Shown here: piece after piece, positions 43,038 through 52,137 of the stretch
Position numbering within the stretch: position 1 is the first letter of the stretch
Layout of the letters: each line of letters opens with the position of its first letter
Assembly: GCF_042666615.1 (NCBI RefSeq)
Contig: NZ_JBHTDD010000007.1
Location: 1-64,000 of the forward strand
DNA length: 64,000 nucleotides
DNA from: KBS50 sp042666615
Lineage (GTDB): Bacteria; Actinomycetota; Actinomycetes; Mycobacteriales; Micromonosporaceae
Direction: 5' to 3'
Position numbers and translations under genes: made by a program
The notes under the pieces: model-generated
Databases searched by the model: none
What the model saw: the letters and a program-made list of their open reading frames with translations, nothing else
What the model was told of the DNA's origin: nothing

Positions 43038-44057
43038 CTATTGGTGGGACTCGGCCGCACTGTCCCGGACCACCAGTTCGGTGGCCAGTTCCACCCGCGG
43101 GCTCTCGATCCGCTCGCCATTCGCGAGCCGGAGCAGGGTGCGCGCGGCGAGCATGCCCATCTCGCTCAACGGCTGGCGGACCGTGGTCAGCGGCGGCGAA
43201 CACCAGCGCACCTCCGGCAGATCGTCGAAACCCACCACGCTGATGTCGTCCGGCACCCGCAGGCCGCGCTGGCGGACCGCCTCGTAGACACCCAGTGCCA
43301 TCTGGTCGCTGGAGGCGAAGATGGCGGTCGGCGGATCGGGCAGGTCGAGCAGCTTCGTCCCGCCGGCGAAACCGGCCTCGTGATAGAAGTTGCCCGGCTG
43401 GATCAGCGCGTCGTCGACGGCGACGCCGGACGCCTCCAGCGCCGCCCGGTAGCCGTCCAGCCGGGCACGGCTGCACATCAGCTGAGGGGGCCCCGCGATG
43501 AACCCGATCCGCCGGTGGCCGAGGCCGAGCAGGTACTCGGTGGCGCTCAGCCCGCCCGCCCAGTTGGTGGCCCCGATGGTGGGAGCGCCCTGCGGCGGCA
43601 CACCCGCAGGGTCGACGATGACCACCGGGATGTTGAGCCGGCGCAGCTCGGCCTGCTGCGGCGGTTCGAGCGTGGAGGTCACGAAGATGACCCCGCTCGT
43701 CGACCGGGTGCGGATGTTGTCCAGCCACTGCTTCGCCGACGAGGTGCGCCGGTGGATGGCCGAGACGACGGTGCCGACTCCGGCCGCGTGCGCGACGTCC
43801 TCCACCCCCCGGATGATCTCCACGGCCCACGGGCTGTCGAGATCGGGAAAGACCAGGTCCAGCAGGCCGGAGCTGGCCCGCATGCTCGGCGGCCGGCGCC
43901 GGTATCCGTGCCGGGTGAGCAGCTCCTCGACCCGTTCCCGGGTCTGCGGCGCCACGTCGGACCGGCCGTTGATGACCCGCGACACCGTGGGCACGGATAC
44001 CCCGGCCAGCCGCGCGATCGCCGCGATGGTTACCGTTCGGTTGTCACCCTCGGCCAC
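43038..44057 (-). CDS. LacI-family repressor of the xylan locus
   Basis: The 339-residue protein has a LacI DNA-binding headpiece (TIAAIARLAGVSVPTVSRVI, NGRSDVAPQTRERVEELL) and a periplasmic-binding-like sugar sensor (GFIAGPPQLMCSRARLDGYR, AIFASSDQMALGVYEAVRQR, VVGFDDLPEVRWCSPPLTTV). Such proteins, for example BxlR in Streptomyces, release DNA on binding xylobiose or related sugars. Start GTG 44057 has AAGGG seven bases upstream. It stands 62 bases after the second permease gene on the same strand and before the xylanase, so it may be cotranscribed with the transporter and regulate itself. Confidence 0.9.
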   Translation of the reverse strand: MAEGDNRTVTIAAIARLAGVSVPTVSRVINGRSDVAPQTRERVEELLTRHGYRRRPPSMRASSGLLDLVFPDLDSPWAVEIIRGVEDVAHAAGVGTVVSAIHRRTSSAKQWLDNIRTRSTSGVIFVTSTLEPPQQAELRRLNIPVVIVDPAGVPPQGAPTIGATNWAGGLSATEYLLGLGHRRIGFIAGPPQLMCSRARLDGYRAALEASGVAVDDALIQPGNFYHEAGFAGGTKLLDLPDPPTAIFASSDQMALGVYEAVRQRGLRVPDDISVVGFDDLPEVRWCSPPLTTVRQPLSEMGMLAARTLLRLANGERIESPRVELATELVVRDSAAESHQ

Positions 44058-44119
44058 TGGTCGCCCTTCCGCTCGGTGCCTGACTTCAGCCTTGACCCGG
44101 CCGTGTGCCGGGCCCTGAC

Positions 44120-45007
44120 TCAGCCCTTGACGCTGCCCGCCAGGCCGCCGACGAGCTGGCGTTCGGCCACTGCATAGAAGCCGAGCGCCGGGACCATCGA
44201 CAACACGACGTACGCCAGCACCCGGGCGGTGTCGTCACCATACTGACCCTGGAAGGCCTGCACACCGACGGGCAGGGTCCACCAGCTCTGGTCGGTGAAC
44301 ACCACGAGCGGCAGCATGAAGTTGTTCCAGCTCGCCACGATCGCCAGGACCGAGACGGTGGCCAGTGCCGGTCGGGCCATCGGCAGCAGGATCCGCCAGA
44401 AGAACCCGAACGCCGTGCAGCCGTCCAGCGTGGCGGCCTCCTCGACCTCGGCCGGGATCGTCCGGAAGAACTGGCGCAGGATGATGATGGTCACCGGCAG
44501 CCCGAAGGCGGCCTGCGGGAGGATGACGCCCAGCGGGTTGTCCAGCAGACCCAGGCTGCGGAGCAGGACGAACAGCGGCAGGATCGCCACCGCGAACGGG
44601 AACATCAGTCCGACGGCGAAGAGGGTGAACACGAGTTCCCGGCCGCGGAAGACGAACCGGGCGAAGACGAACGACGCCATCGCCGAGGCGCCCACCACGA
44701 CGATCGTGGTGGCCAGCGCGATAAGCGTGCTGTTGGCGAGTTGTCGCCAGAACACCTCGTCGGCGAGGATGCCGGTGTAGTTCCCCGGCCGCCACGGGTC
44801 CGGCAGGCCCAGCGGGTTGGTGGACAACTGGCCGTTGTCCTTGAACCCGCCCAGGACGCCGAACCCGATCGGGATCACGATGAGCGCGCCGACCGCTATC
44901 GAGATGAGATGCAGCGTCAGGTGCCGGATCCGCTGCCCGGTCCGTCCGTTCGTCCGCGCCCGTCCACGCGTCGCCTCCGTCCGGCTGGTCGTTCCCGCCC
45001 CACTCAT
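44120..45007 (-). CDS. Sugar ABC transporter permease (MalG-like)
   Basis: The 295-residue membrane protein has six helices and the EAA-like loop EVEEAATLDGCTAFGFFWRI, which docks on the ATPase. It pairs with the MalF-like permease encoded upstream. ATG 45007 has GGAGG seven bases before it; ATG 45025 overlaps the upstream stop (ATGA) and would add six residues. No ATPase gene is present in the locus, which fits actinomycetes that use a shared MsiK-type ATPase encoded elsewhere. Confidence 0.9.
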   Translation of the reverse strand: MSGAGTTSRTEATRGRARTNGRTGQRIRHLTLHLISIAVGALIVIPIGFGVLGGFKDNGQLSTNPLGLPDPWRPGNYTGILADEVFWRQLANSTLIALATTIVVVGASAMASFVFARFVFRGRELVFTLFAVGLMFPFAVAILPLFVLLRSLGLLDNPLGVILPQAAFGLPVTIIILRQFFRTIPAEVEEAATLDGCTAFGFFWRILLPMARPALATVSVLAIVASWNNFMLPLVVFTDQSWWTLPVGVQAFQGQYGDDTARVLAYVVLSMVPALGFYAVAERQLVGGLAGSVKG

Positions 45008-45021
45008 CGGCGCACCTCCAC

Positions 45022-46011
45022 TCATCGTTGGACCCCCGCGGTGGTGATCGCCCCGGCGGTGTCCCGACGCAGCACGAAGCGCTGGTACGCGAGGGCGAAG
45101 ACGAGGCTCAACAGGAACATGACGATGCTGATGGCGCTGGCGTAGCCCACCTCGAAGCGGCGGAAGCCGTACTGGTACATGGTCACCGCCATGGTTTCCG
45201 ACGCGTGGATCGGCCCGCCCCCGGTGAGCACCCACACCATGTCGAAGAGCTGGATGGTGCCGATCACGGAGAGGAAGATGCTGATCCGGATGGTGGGGCC
45301 GAGCAGCGGCAGCGTCACGTGCCGGAAGGTCTGCCAGGCGTTGGCCCCGTCGGTGGTGGCGGCCTCGGTCAGCTCCCGGGGGATGCCCTGTCGGCCGGCC
45401 AGATAGAGGATCATGTGCAGGCCGAAGTACTTCCAGGAGATGACCAGGAAGAGGGCGTACAAGACGGTGTCCGGGTCGGCGAAGATCGCCCCGCCGACCT
45501 CGGTGCCGAACCATCGGGAGAAGGTCTCCCCGAAACCCCGGTTCGGCGAGAACACCAGGGTGAACAGCACCGCCGTGGTGACCTCGGAGATCACGTACGG
45601 GGCGAAGAACAGCAGCCGGTAGACGCCGCGCCCGCGCAGTGGCTGGTTGAGCAGCATAGCCAGGCCGAGCGAGACGGGTAGTTGGATGACAAGTGAGAGC
45701 GTGATCAGCACCAGCGCCCGCCACAGGTCACCCTGGAAGATGGGATCACCCAACGCCCGGGTGAAGTTGTCCAGGCCGACGTTCTGTTCGGGCAGGCCGA
45801 AGCCGTTCCACTTGAACAGGCTGCCGTACGCCGCGACCAGGATCGGCGCGATGACCAGCAGCAAAAAGAGTACGAGGGCGGGCGCCAGGAAGATCGCGAT
45901 GGTGCCCAGCCGGCGGACGCCCGATCGGTCCCGACGGTGCGGCTCCGGCGAGATCGCCGGAGCCGCCGCCGGGACCCGGCGACCGGCCACGGGGTCGTGG
46001 ATGGTCGCCAT
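45022..46011 (-). CDS. Sugar ABC transporter permease (MalF-like)
   Basis: The 329-residue membrane protein has six predicted helices, the first at AIFLAPALVLFLLLVIAPIL. The EAA loop is RELTEAATTDGANAWQTFRH, and QLFDMVWVLTGGGPIHASET is typical of MalF-like sugar permeases. It starts two bases after the stop of the binding-protein gene, so it is translationally coupled to it. It probably imports xylo-oligosaccharides, judging by its neighbours. Confidence 0.91.
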   Translation of the reverse strand: MATIHDPVAGRRVPAAAPAISPEPHRRDRSGVRRLGTIAIFLAPALVLFLLLVIAPILVAAYGSLFKWNGFGLPEQNVGLDNFTRALGDPIFQGDLWRALVLITLSLVIQLPVSLGLAMLLNQPLRGRGVYRLLFFAPYVISEVTTAVLFTLVFSPNRGFGETFSRWFGTEVGGAIFADPDTVLYALFLVISWKYFGLHMILYLAGRQGIPRELTEAATTDGANAWQTFRHVTLPLLGPTIRISIFLSVIGTIQLFDMVWVLTGGGPIHASETMAVTMYQYGFRRFEVGYASAISIVMFLLSLVFALAYQRFVLRRDTAGAITTAGVQR

Positions 46012-46013
46012 CG

Positions 46014-47306
46014 TTACTGGTTCTTCGCCACCGTGGTGATGTCCTTGACGATCTGCTCCGGACTCCTCCGCCCGGCGATCAGCTCGGCCACGCTGTCGTT
46101 GATCTGCTGCCCCACGGCAGGTGGGAACGCCTGGTCCAGGTAGAGCTGGAAGTCGGTCGCGTTGGCCAACCGCTCCGCGACGATCTTGCCGTTCGGGTCC
46201 GCGATGGCGTCGACGGCGGCCTTGTTGGTGGGCAGCACCGCGCCGGTTTCCGCTTCCCGACGCTGGTTGGCGTCGTCAAGCAACGTCTTGAGGAAGTCGA
46301 CGGTCGCCGGGGGCGCGTCCTTGCCGACCGCGAAGCCGTTGCCCCCGCCCATCGCGTCCGTGAGCTGCCCCTTGCCGCCGTCCACCGTCGGGAACGGGAA
46401 GAACGCGAGCTTGTCCCCGATGCCCTTCTTGTTTGTTGACGAGGACGCCTGCACCGACGGGGCCCACTGGCCCATCAGCTCCATCGCCGCGCCACCGTTG
46501 CCCATCGTCGCCGCCTGCCCGTCGGGCGTGCCGTACTCCGCCCCCAGGAAGCCCTTCTGGAACGGCGCCAGATCAACCAGCTCCTTGAGCCGCTGGCCGG
46601 CGGCGACGAACTCCGGCAGGTCGAAGTTGCCGTCCTTGAGGGCGCTCTGGAAGATCTCCGTGCCGCCGACCCGCATCGCCAGGTACGCCCAGTAGTAGTG
46701 GCCGGGCCATTTCGCCTGGCCGGCCAGCGCGACCGGGACCACGCCCGCGGACTTGATCTTCTGTACGGTGGTCAGCAGCTCGGCCCAGGTGGCCGGCGGT
46801 GCGGTGATGCCGGCCTTGGCGAACAGGTCCTTGTTGTACCAGAAGCCGATCATGCCCGCGTCGAACGGAATGCCGTAGATCTTGCCGTCGATGGTGTACG
46901 GCTCGACCGCCGGTGGCGACAGCTTGCCGATCCACGACTGCACGTCCGCGGTGATGTCCTTGACCAGCCCGGCGTCGACCTGCTGCTTGAGCACGCCGCC
47001 GCCCCAGGACTGGAACAGGTCCGGCGGCGTTCCGGCCTGGGTCGCCGGGGTGAGCTTGGCCTTGAAGGCGTCGTTCTCCAGCGGTTGGATCTCGATCTTG
47101 ACGTTGGAGTGCGCGGCCTGGTACTCCTTGGCCATCGCGTCCCAGACCGGCAACATCGGATCGGTGTTCTGGATGTGCCACCAGTTGATGGTCTGCTGAC
47201 CGTTCGGGTCGTCGGAATCATCGCCGCCGCAGGCGCCCAGCAACAGTGCGCCGGTGCCCGCGCCGGCCAGGGCCAACAGTGACCTGCGGGAGATGTGCGC
47301 CGTCAT
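46014..47306 (-). CDS. Sugar-binding lipoprotein of the xylan-locus ABC transporter
   Basis: The 430-residue family 1 solute-binding protein has a signal with both twin arginines (ISRRSLLALAG) and a lipobox (ALLLGAC), so it may be a Tat-exported lipoprotein. INWWHIQNTDP, LFQSWGGGVLKQQVDAGLV and IPFDAGMIGFWYNKDLF are typical of oligosaccharide binders. BxlE of Streptomyces, which binds xylobiose, sits in an equivalent operon; the ligand here is inferred from GH10 and GH43 neighbours. AAGGGA precedes ATG 47306. It is the first gene of the leftward operon, with an operator-like site 72 bases upstream. Confidence 0.9.
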   Translation of the reverse strand: MTAHISRRSLLALAGAGTGALLLGACGGDDSDDPNGQQTINWWHIQNTDPMLPVWDAMAKEYQAAHSNVKIEIQPLENDAFKAKLTPATQAGTPPDLFQSWGGGVLKQQVDAGLVKDITADVQSWIGKLSPPAVEPYTIDGKIYGIPFDAGMIGFWYNKDLFAKAGITAPPATWAELLTTVQKIKSAGVVPVALAGQAKWPGHYYWAYLAMRVGGTEIFQSALKDGNFDLPEFVAAGQRLKELVDLAPFQKGFLGAEYGTPDGQAATMGNGGAAMELMGQWAPSVQASSSTNKKGIGDKLAFFPFPTVDGGKGQLTDAMGGGNGFAVGKDAPPATVDFLKTLLDDANQRREAETGAVLPTNKAAVDAIADPNGKIVAERLANATDFQLYLDQAFPPAVGQQINDSVAELIAGRRSPEQIVKDITTVAKNQ

Positions 47307-47377
47307 GTGCCATTCCCTTCGAGGACGTGTGGAGCTCTCGGACCCGCCGATCGCTCGGCGGGAAGTGCGGAAATCCT

Positions 47378-47392
47378 GACCGGAAGTTTCGG
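47378..47392. promoter_or_regulatory. Predicted xylan-regulon operator upstream of the sugar transporter
   Basis: GACCGGAAGTTTCGG, which reads CCGAAACTTCCGGTC on the minus strand. It shares ACTTCCGG with the other sites and is placed 72 bases before the binding-protein start. Confidence 0.6.
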
Positions 47393-47520
47393 CTTGATGC
47401 CGGTATCGATCCGTGTGATGGCCGGCACGTTACGACGCGATGTCCACCCCGGTCAAGGGGCTGTCCAACGTCGACCCAAACCGTTACGGTGAGCGGAATT
47501 CCGACACCAGGGGACCGACG

Positions 47521-47542
47521 ACTTCCGGAACAATGCCGGAAG
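47521..47542. promoter_or_regulatory. Predicted xylan-regulon operator upstream of GH43
   Basis: The site begins ACTTCCGGAA at 47521 and continues to a second, inverted CCGGAAG at 47536-47542. It lies 22-44 bases before the GH43 start codon, in the divergent region shared with the transporter. Confidence 0.6.
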
Positions 47543-47564
47543 CAGAAGGCTGAAGGAGCCCACC

Positions 47565-49187
47565 ATGTCGACCGAGATCGCAGACGTGGCCACCGCCCGG
47601 TCGATCCGCAACCCCGTCCTCACCGGCTTCCACCCGGACCCGTCGATCCTGCGCGTGGGCGACGACTACTACCTGGCCACCTCCACCTTCGAGTGGTATC
47701 CCGGCGTCCGGGTGCACCACTCGCGGGACCTGGTCCACTGGCGCGCGCTGGGCGGGATCATCACCGAGCGCCGGCTGCTCGACCTGTGGGGGTGCGGCGA
47801 CTCCAACGGGGTGTGGGCACCCGATCTGTCCTATCACGACGGCCTGTTCCACCTGGTCTACAGCGACGTGGCCAGCTTCGCCAGCGGCTACTGGGACGTG
47901 CGGAACTTCCTCGTCACCGCGCCCGACATCGGCGGTCCCTGGTCGGATCCGGTGCCGCTACACTCGCGCGGCTTCGACGCGGCGCTGTTCCACGACGAGG
48001 ACGGCAGCAGCTGGCTGCTGTCGATGAGCGCCGACTGGCGACCCGGCCGGGACCGGTTCGGCGGCATCGAGATCCAGCGGTACGACCGGGACCGTCGTCA
48101 GCTGACCGGCCGACCCGAGATCATCTTTACCGGCACGGCGGCCGGGCTCACCGAGGGGCCGCACATCTACCGGCACGAGGGTTGGTACTGGCTGATCACC
48201 GCCGAGGGCGGTACGAGCTGGGAGCACCAGGTCACCGTCGCGCGGTCCCGCAACCTGCACGGGCCGTACGAGGCACACCCGGACGGCCCGCTGCTCACCT
48301 CTCTCGGCCGACCGGACCTGCCCCTGCAGAAGGCCGGCCACGGCAGCCTCGTCCAGACCCAGCGCGGCGAGTGGTACCTCGCCCACCTGGTGGGGCGCCC
48401 CTACACCCCACTGGGCAACTGCGTGCTCGGCCGGGAGACGGCGATCCAGCGGGTGGACTGGTCCCCGGGCGGTTGGCCGAGCATCGCCGGCGGCGTCCCG
48501 GCCGAGGAGATCCCCGCGCCGGATCTGCCCGCGCACCCCTGGCCCACCGAACCGGCCACCGACGACTTCGACGCGCCCACGCTGGCCCCCTGGTGGTCCA
48601 CCCTGCGCCGACCGGCCACCCCCGACTGGATCGACCTGCGGTCCCGGCCGTCGTACCTGCGGGTCCACGGCGGACAGTCGCCGGTCGGCCGGCAGGCGCC
48701 GAGCCTGGTGGCGCGGCGGGCGGCGGCGGCGCGGTGTTCGCTGGAAACGGTGGTCGAGTTCACCCCCGCCAGCCACCGCCACCTGGCGGGTGTCACCGGC
48801 TACTACAACAGCATGAACTGGCACCACCTTTACCTGACGCGCGCGGATGACGGCCGGGTGGTGCTGGAGCTGCTCAGTGCCGACAGCGGCCGGCGGACCG
48901 CCTATCCCGAGCTGACCGTCGACGCCAGCGACGCCGGACGGGTCGGCCTGCGGGTGGCGTTCGACGGGCCGGTGCTGCGCTTCGCGTACGACCTGGGAGC
49001 GGGGTGGCGGGACCTGCCGGTCGAGCTGGACGCGACGATCCTCTCCGACGAGCACGCCGCGGTGGTGGTCGACGGGGAACCGGAGGCCTGGGGGTTCACC
49101 GGCGCGTTCCTGGGTCTGTGGGTGCAGGACCTCGCCGGCGACGGCGGGTACGCGGACTTCGACGAGGCCACCTATCGGGAGTACTGA
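47565..49187 (+). CDS. GH43 beta-xylosidase / arabinofuranosidase
   Basis: The 540-residue enzyme has no signal peptide and is probably cytoplasmic. The N-terminal five-bladed propeller of GH43 carries the catalytic base Asp in GFHPDPSILRVGDDYYLATS, the pKa-tuning Asp in GFDAALFHDEDG and the acid Glu in LTEGPHIYRHEG. The C-terminal beta-sandwich (VTGYYNSMNWHHLYLTRADD) is typical of the large beta-xylosidase subfamilies. It should hydrolyse imported xylo-oligosaccharides to xylose. It is divergent from the sugar transporter operon, and AAGGAG precedes the ATG. Confidence 0.92.
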   Translation: MSTEIADVATARSIRNPVLTGFHPDPSILRVGDDYYLATSTFEWYPGVRVHHSRDLVHWRALGGIITERRLLDLWGCGDSNGVWAPDLSYHDGLFHLVYSDVASFASGYWDVRNFLVTAPDIGGPWSDPVPLHSRGFDAALFHDEDGSSWLLSMSADWRPGRDRFGGIEIQRYDRDRRQLTGRPEIIFTGTAAGLTEGPHIYRHEGWYWLITAEGGTSWEHQVTVARSRNLHGPYEAHPDGPLLTSLGRPDLPLQKAGHGSLVQTQRGEWYLAHLVGRPYTPLGNCVLGRETAIQRVDWSPGGWPSIAGGVPAEEIPAPDLPAHPWPTEPATDDFDAPTLAPWWSTLRRPATPDWIDLRSRPSYLRVHGGQSPVGRQAPSLVARRAAAARCSLETVVEFTPASHRHLAGVTGYYNSMNWHHLYLTRADDGRVVLELLSADSGRRTAYPELTVDASDAGRVGLRVAFDGPVLRFAYDLGAGWRDLPVELDATILSDEHAAVVVDGEPEAWGFTGAFLGLWVQDLAGDGGYADFDEATYREY

Positions 49188-49297
49188 CCGGCTACCCGGC
49201 TGGCGGGCGGCACCGGGGCGTCCGGCGCCGCCCACCGGCGTGCGCGGTCGCCGCCCGTCGGTCGCCTGACCAGGGCTTTTCGGTGGGCTGACGATGG

Positions 49298-49309
49298 ACT
49301 TCCGGAAAT
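49298..49309. promoter_or_regulatory. Predicted xylan-regulon operator upstream of the second GH10
   Basis: ACTTCCGGAAAT, 153 bases before the xylanase start. A related but weaker sequence, TTTCGGGAAAGTTACGG, follows at 49346-49362. Confidence 0.55.
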
Positions 49310-49461
49310 ACTCGGCGTTGACGGCCGGATGGCCTCTCCCTACTGTTTCGGGAAAGTTACGGATGTGGATCTCACGGGTCCCGGCACCCGCCGGTGCCGG
49401 ATCGCGACAGCGATTCCACGACCGCCGGGGGCGGATCCACGGCCTACCGAAGGGAACACGG

Positions 49462-50658
49462 ATGAACGTGAGACGGTGGTTGGCCATCGGCGCGGTCGCC
49501 GTCGCGACGGTGGCGACACTCGGCACACTTCCCGCCACGGCTGACCGTCCCGACCTCAACCCGGCCGAGCAGAGCCTGGGCGCCCTCGGCCTGCGCCACA
49601 ACCTGTACCTCGGCACCGCGGTCGACATGGCCGCCCTGAACGACGCCGCCGACCCCCACTACCGGGAGATCGTCGGCTCGGAATTCACCTCGGTGACGGC
49701 CGAGAACGTCATGAAGTGGGAATCGCTGGAGCCCACCCGGGGCACCTACAACTGGGCACCGGCCGACGAACTCGTGGCCTTCGCCAAGCGAAACAACCAG
49801 CGCGTACGCGGACACGTGCTGGTCTGGCAGAACCAGCTCCCGGCATGGCTGACCGAGGGCGTGGCCGACGGTTCGATCGACCGGGAGGAACTGCGGACCA
49901 TCCTGCGTAACCACATCACCACCGTGGTGCGGCACTTCAAGGGCAGGATCTGGCAGTGGGACGTGGTGAACGAGGCGGTCAGCGACCCGTGGGACGACCC
50001 GCCGACCCTGCACTACAAGGGTTTCTGGGCGCAACACCTCGGTCCGGGATACATCGCCGACGCCTTCCGGTGGGCCCGCGCCGCCGACCCCCACGCCCTG
50101 CTGTTCTACAACGACTACAACATCGAGGCGTTCGGCTCCGGCGACGCGGCCAACGACAAGACGCAGTTCGTCTACAACATGGCAAAGGAGCTGCTGCGGG
50201 CGGGCGTGCCGATCGACGGCGTCGGCAGCCAGGGCCACCTCGGCACCCAGTACCCCAACTACGACACCCTCCAGGTGGTCGACGCATTGCGGAAGTTCGC
50301 GAGGCTCGGTCTGGCCACCGCGTTCACCGAGGTCGACGTGCGCAGTCAGCTGACCGACGGGGTGCGGGCCGGCGACTCGGCCGAGGTCAACCCGCGGCTC
50401 CAGGCCTCCGCCGCCAACTTCCACGTGCTGCTCCAGGCCTGCCTGGCCGAACGGCGCTGCCTGTCCTTCACCGTCTGGGGCTTCACCGACAAACACTCCT
50501 GGGTGCCCGGCTGGTTCGACGACCCGCCCGAGGGCCTGGCCACCATCTATGACGAGAACTACCAGCCCAAGCGGGCGTACAACGTGATGCGGGCCGACCT
50601 GATCTACGCCGGCCCGCCGTACGTGCTGCCCCGCCTTCCGCAGCGGCCGCGCCGCTGA
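49462..50658 (+). CDS. Secreted single-domain GH10 endo-beta-1,4-xylanase
   Basis: The protein has 398 residues. A signal peptide (RRWLAIGAVAVATVATLGTL, then PATA|DRP) is followed by a GH10 barrel with the acid/base Glu in WDVVNEAVSDP and the nucleophile Glu in AFTEVDVRS, plus SVTAENVMKWESLEP and WGFTDKHSWVPGWF. There is no carbohydrate-binding module, unlike the GH10 at 40832. It may attack soluble or amorphous xylan while the modular one works on insoluble walls. ATG 49462 follows GAAGGGA; the open frame upstream covers the operator region and is not a likely N-terminus. Confidence 0.92.
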   Translation: MNVRRWLAIGAVAVATVATLGTLPATADRPDLNPAEQSLGALGLRHNLYLGTAVDMAALNDAADPHYREIVGSEFTSVTAENVMKWESLEPTRGTYNWAPADELVAFAKRNNQRVRGHVLVWQNQLPAWLTEGVADGSIDREELRTILRNHITTVVRHFKGRIWQWDVVNEAVSDPWDDPPTLHYKGFWAQHLGPGYIADAFRWARAADPHALLFYNDYNIEAFGSGDAANDKTQFVYNMAKELLRAGVPIDGVGSQGHLGTQYPNYDTLQVVDALRKFARLGLATAFTEVDVRSQLTDGVRAGDSAEVNPRLQASAANFHVLLQACLAERRCLSFTVWGFTDKHSWVPGWFDDPPEGLATIYDENYQPKRAYNVMRADLIYAGPPYVLPRLPQRPRR

Positions 50659-50664
50659 CCGACC

Positions 50665-50714
50665 GGCGGTGCCGGTGCGTCGGGATCAGTTCCCCTCGAC
50701 GCGCCGGCACCGCC
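50665..50714. terminator. 18-bp bidirectional hairpin terminator
   Basis: Arms 50665-50682 and 50697-50714 pair over 18 positions with one G-T wobble, around a 14-base loop. It lies between the convergent GH10 and MFS genes. Confidence 0.75.
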
Positions 50715-50811
50715 CCGGGCGGCGCCGGCCCGTCGAGCCGGCTCCACCGTCGGGCCGATCTGCTCGTCGGTGCCCGGATCGCGGGGTGGGGTCGCGGACG
50801 GTCCACGCGCG

Positions 50812-52061
50812 TCACCCGGCGGGCGCGGTGGCATGGGCGTCCGCGTGGGCGATCCGGGTCATTTCCCGCCACAGCAGCACGACGAAGACCGCCGACCCGG
50901 CGAAGGCGAACCAGAACGGCGCCGTGACGCCGTACCGGGTGGCGAGCGCGCCGCCGATGACCGACCCGATCACCAGTCCACCGAAGACGCATATGGTGTT
51001 GATGCTGTTCACCCGGCCCTGCAGGTGGCTGGGGACGGCCCGCTGCCGGACCGTGACCGAGGTGGTGCCCCAGATGAACACGTGGGCGCCGAAGACGAAG
51101 AAGACCGCCGAGGCGACCCACGCGGACCTCGTGACGGCGAGACCCAGGTGGGTGAGGGTCTCGATGACCAGCCCGATCCGCATGATGTCGCCCAGGCTGA
51201 CCCGGCGGGTGATCCGGCCGTACAGCGCCGTGCCGAGCAGCCCGCCGGCCGCCGACACCGTGGTGAGCAGGCCGAACCCGATGTCGCCCAGATCGAGGCG
51301 TTGCTGGGCGTAGAGCACCAGCACCGACCAGGCCGCACCGAACGTGACGTTGAAGATGAGGATGGTCAGGCACAACGTGCGTACCGCCGGGTGGCGCACC
51401 GTCCACCGGAAACCCGTGGCGATGTCGCGCCAGACACCCGACGCCGCCTCGGCCGGATCACGTTCGTGCGCCGGGAGCGTGATCCGGGACACCAGCAGCA
51501 CGCCCGCCGTCACGAGCACGGCCTCGGTGACGAACGGCCACGCCTGGCCCGCGGTGAACAGGGCCGCCCCGATCGGTGGGCCGACCAGCTGGTTGAGCGT
51601 GATGAAGCCGGTCTGGATCCGGGCGTTGGCGGTCGCGAGGTCGTCGCGGTGCACCAGCATCGGCGTCAACTGGTGGACGTGTTGTCCGCGAAGACCTCGG
51701 CGGTGGCGACCAGGCCCAACGCGAGCAGCACCGCGAGCACCGCAGCGGTGTCGGTGACCACCATGATGACAAGCGCGGCCAGCACCGCGACCCGAGCCAC
51801 GTTGGCCACCATGACGATCCGGCGCCGGTCCAGCCGATCCGAGAGCACCCCGGCGTACAGGCCGAACACCAGCGGCGGCGCCCAGCGCAGCAGGGCCGCC
51901 AGCGAGACCAGGAACGCGTTGTCGGTGAGCGACGCCACCAGCAGCGGACCGGCGGCGATGGCGATGCCGTCCCCGAGGTTCGTGGTCCACGACGACGCCA
52001 GCAACCACCGGTAACCCGTCCCCAACCGGGCCGGTACGACGGCCTCGACAATCCTGCTCAC
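50812..52061 (-). pseudogene. MFS transporter interrupted by a single frameshift
   Basis: The N-terminal half (from ATG 52061) reads MSRIVEAVVPARLG, then helices such as SSWTTNLGDGIAIAAGPLLV and the MFS loop YAGVLSDRLDRRRIVMV, and stops at ADNTSTS near 51666. The rest continues in another frame from QLTPMLVHRDDLATANARIQ to the stop at 50812. One missing base near 51670 explains it: restoring it gives DNTSTQLTPML. Both halves are otherwise well preserved and fit the MFS_3 (enterobactin-exporter-like) drug efflux group. This is a recent mutation or a sequencing error. Confidence 0.85.
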
Positions 52062-52137
52062 GAGGGCGGAACACTACCGCCGTCCGTCGGCAGCGGCTAC
52101 GGATATCGGGGCATCACGCCGGACGGAGCGCCGCCGC

